Assembly (NCBI GenBank): GCA_041163765.1
Contig: JBEAQS010000110.1
Coordinates: 1-12,243, forward strand
DNA: 12,243 bases
DNA from: MAG-120531 sp041163765
GTDB taxonomy: Bacteria > Bacteroidota > Bacteroidia > Flavobacteriales > Flavobacteriaceae
Direction of reading: 5' to 3'
A program made the translations under genes and the position numbers. This document shows, in pieces, positions 1 to 6,323 of the stretch. Each line of letters begins with the position of its first letter. Position 1 is the stretch's first letter. The notes below the pieces were generated by a model. The model was given only the letters and a program-made list of their open reading frames with translations, was not told the origin of the DNA and made no database searches.

Positions 1-2
1 CT

Positions 3-215
3 CGGGTAATTTTACCTGTTTCAGACGAGCGAAGTATTCCCTTGCGTTTCGGACTTCGCCACAGGGCCGCTGTGGGGATCACAGAGAAAACAGATGCATT
101 GGCCTTGGTGGTCAGTGAAGAAACCGGAAGTGTATCGCTGATAAAAAACGGAGAATTTGTGCTGTTTAAACACCTGGAGGAACTTAAAGAAATACTCAAG
201 AATGAGCTGGTCTAG
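3..215 (+). CDS. cdaA: Diadenylate cyclase, CdaA/DacA type (3' end only)
   Basis: This is the C-terminal 70 residues of a DAC-domain (DisA_N) protein that makes c-di-AMP from two ATP; the 5' part lies outside the window. The visible residues include the family's RHR motif in the string FGLRHRAAVGI, followed by EKTDALALVVSEETG and a short hydrophilic tail ending KNELV. In the family the RHR motif contributes to ATP binding, and CdaA-type enzymes usually carry N-terminal membrane helices, which cannot be seen here. The reading frame is frame 3 and ends at TAG 213-215. Its last 20 bases overlap the 3' end of the convergent phosphoesterase gene. Assignment to the TIGR00159/CdaA branch rather than DisA rests on the ending soon after the DAC domain, with no DisA-type C-terminal DNA-binding region. 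The identification as a DAC domain is strong; the branch is likely. Confidence 0.88.
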   Translation, partial: RVILPVSDERSIPLRFGLRHRAAVGITEKTDALALVVSEETGSVSLIKNGEFVLFKHLEELKEILKNELV

Positions 216-705
216 TTTTTTCTTTTTCAATAACTACTAAATCTCTTACCGCTCCCTTTTCCACGACAAATCGCAACATAGTGCGTTTTTGATGAAATCC
301 AGATAGGCCGCAAGCCCCGGGATTCATGTGCAAACAATTTTTTTTCTTGTCCCAAATCACCTTGAGAATGTGCGAATGTCCCGAGATAAACAATCCAGGA
401 TTATGGTGTAACCAAAGCTGATTTACTCTGGATTCATACCTCCCAGGATATCCGCCGATATGAGTCATCCAAACGTTTAATCCCTCGCACTCAAAGCTAT
501 TATCTAAGGGCCAGGCGCCCCGAATAGCTGCTCCATCGATATTTCCATACACACAACGCAGGGGCTTTAAGGCCTGTATTTGATCGACCACCAAGGGATT
601 CCCAACATCTCCCGCATGCCAAACTTCATCGGATTCGCTGATATGCTGGGCCATCCAATCGTCAAAAAAGCCATGGGTATCCGAAAGAAGGAGTATTCTT
701 TTCAT
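196..705 (-). CDS. YfcE/MJ0936-type metallophosphoesterase
   Basis: This is a 169-residue cytoplasmic calcineurin-like phosphodiesterase of the small YfcE-like family. The two-metal site motifs appear in order: SDTHG (D9, H11), GDVGN (D33), GNID (N55, D57), THIGG (H82) and GHSHI (H110, H112), then the family's NPGA near 128-131. Family members hydrolyse phosphodiester model substrates with Mn2+ or similar metals; the physiological substrate is generally unknown, and nothing here reveals it. The ATG at 705 places the first beta-strand (KRILLLSDTHG) right at the N-terminus, as in relatives. The gene is divergent from truA (80-base gap) and convergent with the diadenylate cyclase, overlapping its tail by 20 bases. 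On the minus strand, TACCTTTA just upstream of the start resembles a weak TAnnTTTG box. Confidence 0.9.
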   Translation of the reverse strand: MKRILLLSDTHGFFDDWMAQHISESDEVWHAGDVGNPLVVDQIQALKPLRCVYGNIDGAAIRGAWPLDNSFECEGLNVWMTHIGGYPGRYESRVNQLWLHHNPGLFISGHSHILKVIWDKKKNCLHMNPGACGLSGFHQKRTMLRFVVEKGAVRDLVVIEKEKTRPAHS

Positions 706-766
706 GCTATAAAGGTAAACACTGAGCTTTTCACACCCAAGAGGCAGGTGGTTTTCTACACTACCT

Positions 767-774
767 TATATTTG
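767..774 (+). promoter_or_regulatory. -7 promoter element of the truA operon
   Basis: TATATTTG is an exact match to the Bacteroidota -7 consensus TAnnTTTG, 11 bases before the TTG start of truA. No clear TTG -33 element is visible at the usual spacing. If used, transcription would start around 779-782, leaving a leader of only a few bases. Confidence 0.55.
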
Positions 775-785
775 CAAAAAAAACT

Positions 786-1535
786 TTGCGCTATTTCTTA
801 CAGTGCGCCTATGATGGCGCTCATTTTTCAGGGTGGCAAAGACAACCCAATGCACCTAGTATTCAAGAAGCCCTAGAAGAGGCCCTTAATCTGTTGTTGG
901 GTGAGCAAATCCCCATAGTAGCTGCTGGACGCACTGATGCTGGGGTTCACGCACGGCAAATGTATGCCCACTTTGACTATGCTGAAATCGAGCACCCTGA
1001 TTATCTGGTCCACCGACTCAATGCCTTTCTTCCCAAGAGTATTTCTGTGCAGCACATCATTCCCGTACACGAAGAGGCACATGCGCGATTTGATGCTACC
1101 TCGCGCAGTTATCAGTATTTGATCAGTCGCGAAAAAGATCCCTTTCTAGCTGATTGGTCCTATGGTTTTTACCAACCGTTAGCTATTGATTTGATGAATC
1201 AGGCAGCGCAGTTATTGCTTCATCACCGTGATTTCGAATGTTTCTCCAAAACGCACACGGACGTCCACACCTTTAACTGCACGATCACGCACGCTCAATG
1301 GCGTGTCGAAGGAAACCTTTGGATTTTTGACATTACCGCAGACCGATTTTTGCGCAACATGGTCCGCGCTATCACGGGAACACTGCTTTGGGTAGGACAA
1401 GGAAAACTAGATCTAGCCGGTTTTCAGGAGGTCTTAGACCGTAAAAATCGATCCCTAGCTGGTCCTTCAGTCCCCGCAAAAGGACTATATTTGACTCAGG
1501 TATTATATCCCTATCTCCCCCCGACAAACCGATGA
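786..1535 (+). CDS. truA: tRNA pseudouridine(38-40) synthase TruA
   Basis: This 249-residue enzyme converts uridines at positions 38, 39 and 40 of the tRNA anticodon arm to pseudouridine. The sequence opens RYFLQCAYDGAHFSGWQRQ, the standard TruA N-terminus, and carries GRTDAGVHA with the catalytic aspartate at D51. The C-terminal domain has the conserved RFLRNMVRAITGTLLWVGQG segment. The start must be TTG at 786: the frame is open upstream to a TGA at 723, but it has no ATG or GTG there, and the first internal Met lies beyond the catalytic motif. A -7 promoter box ends only 11 bases upstream. The stop overlaps the start of the ABC exporter gene as ATGA, so the two genes are very probably co-transcribed and translationally coupled. 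Confidence 0.95.
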   Translation: MRYFLQCAYDGAHFSGWQRQPNAPSIQEALEEALNLLLGEQIPIVAAGRTDAGVHARQMYAHFDYAEIEHPDYLVHRLNAFLPKSISVQHIIPVHEEAHARFDATSRSYQYLISREKDPFLADWSYGFYQPLAIDLMNQAAQLLLHHRDFECFSKTHTDVHTFNCTITHAQWRVEGNLWIFDITADRFLRNMVRAITGTLLWVGQGKLDLAGFQEVLDRKNRSLAGPSVPAKGLYLTQVLYPYLPPTNR

Positions 1536-3289
1536 GCGAAGTAAAAGGAAATCCATTTGACAAAACCTTATTAACCAAACTATTGGCCTATTCCAAGCCC
1601 TATAAATGGGTGTTGGCTATGGTGACTCTTACCGCTATTTCCCTATCTGCTTTTGCCGTCTATCGCCCCATGTTGGTCGGTCGCATTGTCGATCAGGCGA
1701 TTAAACCAAAAAATCCTGAGGAATTATGGCACACGATCCTATTGGTTTTAGGCGTGCTAATACTTGAAGTGGTCAGCCAGCTTTCCTTTAACTATTTGGC
1801 CAATTATCTGGGAGAATCGGTGATTAAAGACATCCGAGTAAAACTATTTAAACACATGGTGCGTTTTAAAATGACGTACTTCGATAGCTCCTCGATTGGC
1901 GTATTGGTCACTCGAGCGGTAGCCGACATGCAACGCATAGGTGAAATCTTTAGCCAAGGTTTATTTATGATCGTATCCGATGTACTCAAAATGAGTGTCG
2001 TTGCTCTGGTTATGCTGGTGGTTAACTGGAAATTATCCCTCATTGTATTCGCTATTCTGCCCGTATTGCTCTACGCAACACGCTTGTTCCAAAAAGCGAT
2101 GAAAACAGCGTTTATTGAGGTCAGGACTCAAGTTGCTGCACTTAATTCATTTGTCCAAGAACGCGTTTCTGGAATTAAAATCGTACAGCTTTTTGGACGA
2201 GAAACTCAAGAAGAGGCCTCGTTTAACGTATTGAATAAAAAACATCAAGATGCGTGGATCAAAACAGTTTGGTACAACTCTGTGTTTTTTCCAGTCGCTG
2301 AAATCGTATCCTCGATAACCATTGGATTAATTGTTTGGTTTGGGGCCATGCAAAATTTAGGGGTAGTTGACCGATCTGAATACGGAACCATTTTTAGTTT
2401 TATTCTGCTCTCTGAAATGCTTTTCAGACCACTCAGGCAAATAGCCGATAAATTCAACACCCTGCAAATGGGTATGGTAGCCGCCGATCGCGTATTTAAA
2501 ATCTTGGATGCTGATCACGAAGTTGAATTGGACGGAAAAATAAAACGTTTTCCCCTGCAAGGAAAAATTGTGTTTGATCAGGTAGTATTCGGATATAAAC
2601 CCGATCAAGATGTGTTGCACGGAATATCCTTCACCGCTGAACCGGGACAAACCATTGCTATAGTAGGTGCCACAGGTGCTGGAAAATCTACCATCATCAA
2701 CTTAATCAATCGCTTTTACCGCATTAAATCTGGACATATTTTCATCGACGACGTCGACATACACGATTTTGAACTCAACAGTCTGCGCTCAAATATGGCC
2801 GTGGTACTTCAAGATGTATTCTTGTTTGCCGATACCATCGAAAATAACATCACCTTAAAGAACAGCCAAATTACGTTGGCCGAAATAGAAACTGCTGCTA
2901 AAGCCATTGGGGTCCATGATTTTTTCATGAAACTACCCGGTGGGTATCAGTTTAATGTTAAAGAGCGCGGGGGCATGCTCTCTTCAGGTCAACGTCAATT
3001 ACTGGCGTTTTTACGGGCCTATGTCACCAATCCGAGCATTCTTATTCTCGATGAAGCTACGGCCTCTATTGATGGTTACTCGGAGAAATTGATTCAGGAG
3101 GCGACGTTAAAAATCACCCAAGGAAGAACTTCTATAGTGATTGCGCACAGGCTAGCTACGATCCAAAAGGCGGATAAGATACTGGTCATGGATCAGGGAA
3201 AAATTGTAGAAATGGGTACCCATGACAGCCTCATAGCTCAAGGAGGATACTACACCCAACTATATGAAGCGCAGTTTACCGAAGCTTAA
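1532..3289 (+). CDS. ABC exporter, fused membrane and ATPase domains (MsbA/multidrug type)
   Basis: This is a 585-residue half-transporter of the inner membrane that would act as a dimer. Six hydrophobic helices lie near residues 25-45, 68-92, 143-164, 167-186, 252-272 and 285-302. They are followed by a complete nucleotide-binding domain: Walker A GATGAGKS (379-386), Q-loop Q427, signature LSSGQRQ (483-489, with Ser in place of the first Gly of LSGGQ), Walker B ILILDE (503-508, catalytic E508) and switch H539. All catalytic residues are present, so it should be an active exporter. The substrate cannot be read from sequence: lipid or lipid A-like (MsbA), drugs and peptides are all handled by this family. 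It overlaps truA by 4 bases and is followed at once by a strong hairpin terminator, so it is the last gene of that operon. Confidence 0.92.
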   Translation: MSEVKGNPFDKTLLTKLLAYSKPYKWVLAMVTLTAISLSAFAVYRPMLVGRIVDQAIKPKNPEELWHTILLVLGVLILEVVSQLSFNYLANYLGESVIKDIRVKLFKHMVRFKMTYFDSSSIGVLVTRAVADMQRIGEIFSQGLFMIVSDVLKMSVVALVMLVVNWKLSLIVFAILPVLLYATRLFQKAMKTAFIEVRTQVAALNSFVQERVSGIKIVQLFGRETQEEASFNVLNKKHQDAWIKTVWYNSVFFPVAEIVSSITIGLIVWFGAMQNLGVVDRSEYGTIFSFILLSEMLFRPLRQIADKFNTLQMGMVAADRVFKILDADHEVELDGKIKRFPLQGKIVFDQVVFGYKPDQDVLHGISFTAEPGQTIAIVGATGAGKSTIINLINRFYRIKSGHIFIDDVDIHDFELNSLRSNMAVVLQDVFLFADTIENNITLKNSQITLAEIETAAKAIGVHDFFMKLPGGYQFNVKERGGMLSSGQRQLLAFLRAYVTNPSILILDEATASIDGYSEKLIQEATLKITQGRTSIVIAHRLATIQKADKILVMDQGKIVEMGTHDSLIAQGGYYTQLYEAQFTEA

Positions 3290-3299
3290 TTTTTAGACA

Positions 3300-3331
3300 T
3301 AAAAAAACCCGAAGTTTCCTTCGGGTTTTTT
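3300..3331. terminator. Bidirectional rho-independent terminator
   Basis: A perfect 7-bp stem CCCGAAG (3308-3314) / CTTCGGG (3319-3325) with loop TTTC is flanked by an A-run on the left and a T-run on the right. It lies between the convergent ABC exporter and DUF4293 genes and can end transcripts from both sides. Confidence 0.9.
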
Positions 3332-3358
3332 CGCACTAATACAACTAAGTATAGGTTT

Positions 3359-3769
3359 TTACCGCAATCGATCAACTGATTTTACGAGGTCTTCGTCCTT
3401 TTGGATGGATTTGTTGGCCATCACCAATAAAACGATAGAAAACAAAGGAACGAACACCGCAATACCCTTCAACGAAGACGAATCTTCTCCGGATAGGTTA
3501 AGCGATAGATATGCGAAAAATCCCATTAAAAAAAGTTCCAGCAACAAGTTAATACGATTGAGAACCAATTGTTTACTTCGCTGCTTGTATTGAAATACAC
3601 TAACCAAGGCTAGTGTCGTTGAAACGGAGAACGTACCCCAGATAACCTCATCAGGGACTGTAAAGATATCGATTATTACAGACGCGTCAAGGGGTTGATA
3701 GAAAAAAATACCCAAACTATTGAGCAACGCTATTAAAATCAAATAAAGGGTTTGGATTCTTTGGATCAT
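3359..3769 (-). CDS. DUF4293 family small membrane protein
   Basis: This 136-residue protein has four predicted membrane helices, near residues 7-24, 42-60, 72-92 and 101-118, a short non-cytoplasmic loop (25-40), and a charged C-terminal tail ending KSIQKDEDLVKSVDRLR. The start MIQRIQTLYL and the tail NKSIQKDE..VKS.DRLR are hallmarks of DUF4293, a Bacteroidota-restricted family of unknown function. The gene is divergent from rho, an arrangement I recall as recurrent in Bacteroidota. A good -7 box lies 23 bases before the ATG at 3769, giving a leader of roughly 16 bases. No enzymatic motif is visible, so no function is proposed. Confidence 0.85.
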   Translation of the reverse strand: MIQRIQTLYLILIALLNSLGIFFYQPLDASVIIDIFTVPDEVIWGTFSVSTTLALVSVFQYKQRSKQLVLNRINLLLELFLMGFFAYLSLNLSGEDSSSLKGIAVFVPLFSIVLLVMANKSIQKDEDLVKSVDRLR

Positions 3770-3791
3770 TTTAATTCTGTAAAGCTTTTTA

Positions 3792-3799
3792 CAAAAATA
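3792..3799 (-). promoter_or_regulatory. -7 promoter element of the DUF4293 gene
   Basis: On the minus strand this reads TATTTTTG, an exact TAnnTTTG match, 23 bases upstream of the start codon. A matching -33 TTG is not evident. Confidence 0.5.
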
Positions 3800-3856
3800 G
3801 AATTCTTTTTTTCGGTAATGTAGCCTAAATATTCAAAATATATTCCTAATATTGTG

Positions 3857-3864
3857 TGTCTTTG
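3857..3864 (+). promoter_or_regulatory. Possible -7 promoter element of rho
   Basis: TGTCTTTG differs from TAnnTTTG at one position. It would give rho a leader of about 90 bases. TAATATTG at 3847-3854 is an equally imperfect alternative. No convincing -33 TTG is seen, so the call is weak. Confidence 0.3.
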
Positions 3865-3917
3865 CAGCCTATTTCTACACGGCAACACTCCGACTAATTT
3901 CAAATAAGACAATCAAC

Positions 3918-3931
3918 GAACCGAAAGGTTC
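3918..3931 (+). promoter_or_regulatory. Small GNRA-loop hairpin in the rho leader
   Basis: GAACC (3918-3922) pairs with GGTTC (3927-3931) around a GAAA tetraloop (3923-3926), 30 bases before the rho ATG. GNRA loops are unusually stable. No T-run follows, so it is not an intrinsic terminator. A regulatory role is only a possibility. Confidence 0.3.
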
Positions 3932-3961
3932 CCTCCTACTCATTTTATTTAACCGCATTAC

Positions 3962-5713
3962 ATGTTTGACATCGATGTATTAAAAGGAAAGAAACTTCCT
4001 GAGCTTCAAGAAATTGCAGCAAAACTGCGCATCGCGCAATTCAAAACCCTAAAAAAAATGGATTTGGTATACCAAATCCTAGATGTACAGGCTACCCAGC
4101 CCGGGGATTTATCGAATATTCTGACCCAGGACGTTCCCAAACCCGCACCGGGTAAACGAGGAAGGCCTCCCAAAAAACAAACCGAAAGCGTTTCTTCAGA
4201 ACCAGGCAGTACCCCAGAGGTAACTTCTTCACAGGATGTGGTTGCTGACAAGCAACCTCAGGAGCGCTTCCAACGCCCAGAACGTCAACCTAGACCTGAG
4301 CGAGCACCCAGACAAGAAGATGGAGGACGCGTGACCAACTCAGCTCAGGGACAACGACCCGAAAGAGAACCAAGAGCCGACCAACCTAACCGGTTTGATC
4401 GAACTAAAAATCAGGCGGGAAACCGTGAAGGTCAAAATAGTCCGAGAGAAAATCAACACGGTTCCAGAGACGGACAAGCCGGGAAACCACCACACCAAAA
4501 CCGAAACCAACCCAACCAAGGTCCCAAGACCCACACGGAGAAGAACTTTAACTTCGACAAAGAACTCAAGAACAGATACAAACAACCCGAATACGAGTTT
4601 GACAGTATTATTGCCTCTGAAGGGGTACTGGATATGATGCCTGACGGATATGGGTTTCTAAGGTCGTCTGACTATAATTACCTTGCTTCTCCTGACGACA
4701 TTTACGTATCTCAATCGCAAATCAGACTTTTTGGACTGAAAGCGGGTGATACCGTATTGGGCGAAGTTAGACCTCCCAAGGAAGGTGAAAAATACTTTCC
4801 GCTCATCAAGGTTAATAAAATCAATGGTCAGGATCCACAAGTAGTTCGCGACAGAGTGGCTTTCGAACACCTAACCCCACTTTTTCCCCAGGAAAAATTC
4901 AATTTAGCAGATCGTCAAAGCAGCGTCTCCACGAGAATAATGGACTTGTTTTCACCGATTGGTAAAGGTCAAAGAGGAATGATCGTGGCTCAGCCTAAAA
5001 CAGGTAAGACCATGTTGCTCAAAGACATCGCCAATGCGATTGCCGCCAATCATCCTGAGGTCTATCAGATCGTTTTGCTGATTGATGAGCGTCCTGAAGA
5101 AGTAACGGACATGCAGCGCAATGTACGCGGAGAAGTCATCGCTTCCACATTTGACAAGGAGGCAGCAGAACACGTAAGAGTAGCTAACCTAGTGATAGAA
5201 AAAGCCAAAAGATTGGTGGAGTGTGGACATGACGTGGTCATCCTACTCGATTCAATCACCCGATTGGCTCGAGCCTACAACACTGTTCAACCAGCCTCTG
5301 GAAAAGTACTTTCCGGTGGTGTTGATGCCAATGCGCTCCACAAACCAAAAAGATTCTTTGGTGCCGCTAGAAATATAGAAAACGGTGGCTCGTTGACTAT
5401 TATCGCCACGGCGCTTACCGAAACAGGATCTAAAATGGACGAAGTGATTTTCGAGGAATTTAAAGGTACCGGAAACATGGAACTCCAACTCGATCGAAAA
5501 ATTGCCAATAGACGAATCTTCCCAGCGATAGACCTCACATCGTCCTCTACCCGTAGAGACGACTTGCTGCTCGACGAAAACACCTTACAACGCATGTGGA
5601 TTATGCGTAAATACCTTGCCGATATGAATCCGGTAGAGGCCATGGAATTTATGGAGCAACGCATCAAACAAACCAGAAACAACGAAGAGTTTTTGATGAC
5701 CATGAATCAATAG
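3962..5713 (+). CDS. rho: Transcription termination factor Rho with long disordered insert
   Basis: Rho is the hexameric RNA helicase that terminates transcription. This one has 583 residues, far longer than the ~420 of the E. coli protein. In order: Rho_N helical domain (about 1-44); a low-complexity stretch (about 50-205) rich in Pro, Gln, Arg, Asn, Gly and Glu; a cold-shock-like RNA-binding domain from E220 (EGVLDMMPDGYGFLR) to about 290; and the RecA-like ATPase. The ATPase has Walker A QPKTGKT (344-350), DERPEEV with catalytic-region acids at 375-380, Walker B LLLDS with D430 before ITRLARAYN, and the LSGGVDA and KPKRFFGAAR loops that follow. All core motifs are intact. The insert is the usual Bacteroidota expansion; it carries an AT-hook-like KRGRPPKK (65-72). 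The gene is monocistronic, between the divergent DUF4293 gene and a terminator. Confidence 0.97.
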   Translation: MFDIDVLKGKKLPELQEIAAKLRIAQFKTLKKMDLVYQILDVQATQPGDLSNILTQDVPKPAPGKRGRPPKKQTESVSSEPGSTPEVTSSQDVVADKQPQERFQRPERQPRPERAPRQEDGGRVTNSAQGQRPEREPRADQPNRFDRTKNQAGNREGQNSPRENQHGSRDGQAGKPPHQNRNQPNQGPKTHTEKNFNFDKELKNRYKQPEYEFDSIIASEGVLDMMPDGYGFLRSSDYNYLASPDDIYVSQSQIRLFGLKAGDTVLGEVRPPKEGEKYFPLIKVNKINGQDPQVVRDRVAFEHLTPLFPQEKFNLADRQSSVSTRIMDLFSPIGKGQRGMIVAQPKTGKTMLLKDIANAIAANHPEVYQIVLLIDERPEEVTDMQRNVRGEVIASTFDKEAAEHVRVANLVIEKAKRLVECGHDVVILLDSITRLARAYNTVQPASGKVLSGGVDANALHKPKRFFGAARNIENGGSLTIIATALTETGSKMDEVIFEEFKGTGNMELQLDRKIANRRIFPAIDLTSSSTRRDDLLLDENTLQRMWIMRKYLADMNPVEAMEFMEQRIKQTRNNEEFLMTMNQ

Positions 5714-5731
5714 TTCCCTAGATACCAAACT

Positions 5732-5763
5732 AAAAAAGCCCTCCTAACGGAGGGCTTTTTTTT
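5732..5763. terminator. Bidirectional rho-independent terminator
   Basis: Stem GCCCTCC (5738-5744) / GGAGGGC (5749-5755) with loop TAAC is followed by eight T on the + strand and preceded by six A. It serves rho (+), whose stop is at 5711-5713, and convergent rpsT (-), whose stop is at 5782-5784. Confidence 0.92.
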
Positions 5764-5781
5764 GTGAAAACAAAAAAACAA

Positions 5782-6036
5782 TTAAGCTAGTGCAGCTACT
5801 TGTTTCATCAAAGCGCTTTTCAAGTTAGCGGCTTTGTTGTTGTGGATGATGTTGTTCTTGGCCAAACGATCGATCATACTAACCACTACTGGAAGTTGTT
5901 TCTCAGCATTGGCTTTGTCTGTCTCCCCGCGAAGTGCTTTCAAAGCATTTCTCATGGTTCTGTGCTGGTAACGATTGCGCACACGTGCTACTTCGTTTCT
6001 TCTGATTCTCTTTAGTGCAGACTTGTGATTAGCCAT
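5782..6036 (-). CDS. rpsT: 30S ribosomal protein S20
   Basis: This is an 84-residue, strongly basic protein of the small ribosomal subunit that binds 16S rRNA. The N-terminus ANHKSALKRIRRNEVARVRNR is the standard S20 opening after Met, and the rest is helical and Ala/Lys-rich as in the family; the length is normal. The ATG at 6036 is the only sensible start. It lies 43 bases downstream of two tRNA-Glu genes on the same strand, with no terminator between them that works in this direction and no clear TAnnTTTG box. It may therefore be expressed by read-through from the tRNA promoter. It ends at the shared terminator with rho. Confidence 0.97.
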   Translation of the reverse strand: MANHKSALKRIRRNEVARVRNRYQHRTMRNALKALRGETDKANAEKQLPVVVSMIDRLAKNNIIHNNKAANLKSALMKQVAALA

Positions 6037-6079
6037 AGTTTATTATTTAATAGTCGTAGCGCTATGCGCGTTTTTTTTG

Positions 6080-6151
6080 TAGTCCGTAGGGGAATCGAAC
6101 CCCTGTTACCAGGATGAAAACCTGGCGTCCTAACCCCTAGACGAACGGACC
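6080..6151 (-). tRNA. tRNA-Glu (UUC), promoter-distal copy
   Basis: This is a 72-nt cloverleaf read on the minus strand. The acceptor arm is GGTCCGT/ACGGACT with discriminator A, and the anticodon stem CCAGG/CCTGG encloses loop TTTTCAT, giving anticodon TTC (Glu). The T arm is CAGGGGTTCGATTCCCCT. The CCA end is not encoded (CAA follows). It is identical base for base to the copy at 6175-6246 and lies just upstream of rpsT. Confidence 0.97.
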
Positions 6152-6174
6152 GGGTGTTATTTCATTAAATTTTG

Positions 6175-6246
6175 TAGTCCGTAGGGGAATCGAACCCCTG
6201 TTACCAGGATGAAAACCTGGCGTCCTAACCCCTAGACGAACGGACC
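6175..6246 (-). tRNA. tRNA-Glu (UUC), promoter-proximal copy
   Basis: This 72-nt tRNA is identical to the copy at 6080-6151, with anticodon TTC in loop TTTTCAT and no encoded CCA. A 23-base AT-rich spacer (6152-6174) separates the two. A promoter-like TTG-N19-TATTTTTG lies just upstream, at 6299-6270 on the minus strand. Confidence 0.97.
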
Positions 6247-6269
6247 AAACGATTGCATAAATGCGGATG

Positions 6270-6299
6270 CAAAAATACAACTATTTTTTACTCTTACAA
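6270..6299 (-). promoter_or_regulatory. Promoter of the tRNA-Glu genes (and perhaps rpsT)
   Basis: On the minus strand a TTG at 6299-6297 is followed, after 19 bases, by TATTTTTG at 6277-6270. This matches the Bacteroidota layout TTG-N(17-23)-TAnnTTTG. The first tRNA begins 24 bases further on, at 6246. It sits directly downstream of the proS stop, where I see no terminator. Confidence 0.65.
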
Positions 6300-6323
6300 G
6301 TGGTCAACAGTTTTTTTTATTGC

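Larger units (their letters stand above)
6075..6246 (-). repeat. Tandem duplication of the tRNA-Glu gene
   Basis: The stretches 6075-6151 and 6170-6246 are identical over 77 bases at a period of 95. The identity covers the whole tRNA and the five bases after its 3' end, and stops abruptly on both sides. Confidence 0.9.

Noticed and set aside
4395..4637. Overlapping 80-residue reading frame in the +1 register of rho
   Set aside because: It lies wholly inside the low-complexity Rho insert, where biased composition keeps alternative frames open; no promoter, start signal or family resemblance supports it.
6059..6079. GCGC-TAT-GCGC hairpin followed by a T-run on the + strand
   Set aside because: The stem is only 4 bp, and its T-run faces the + strand, where no gene is being transcribed toward it; on the minus strand it would not terminate the tRNA-rpsT transcript.
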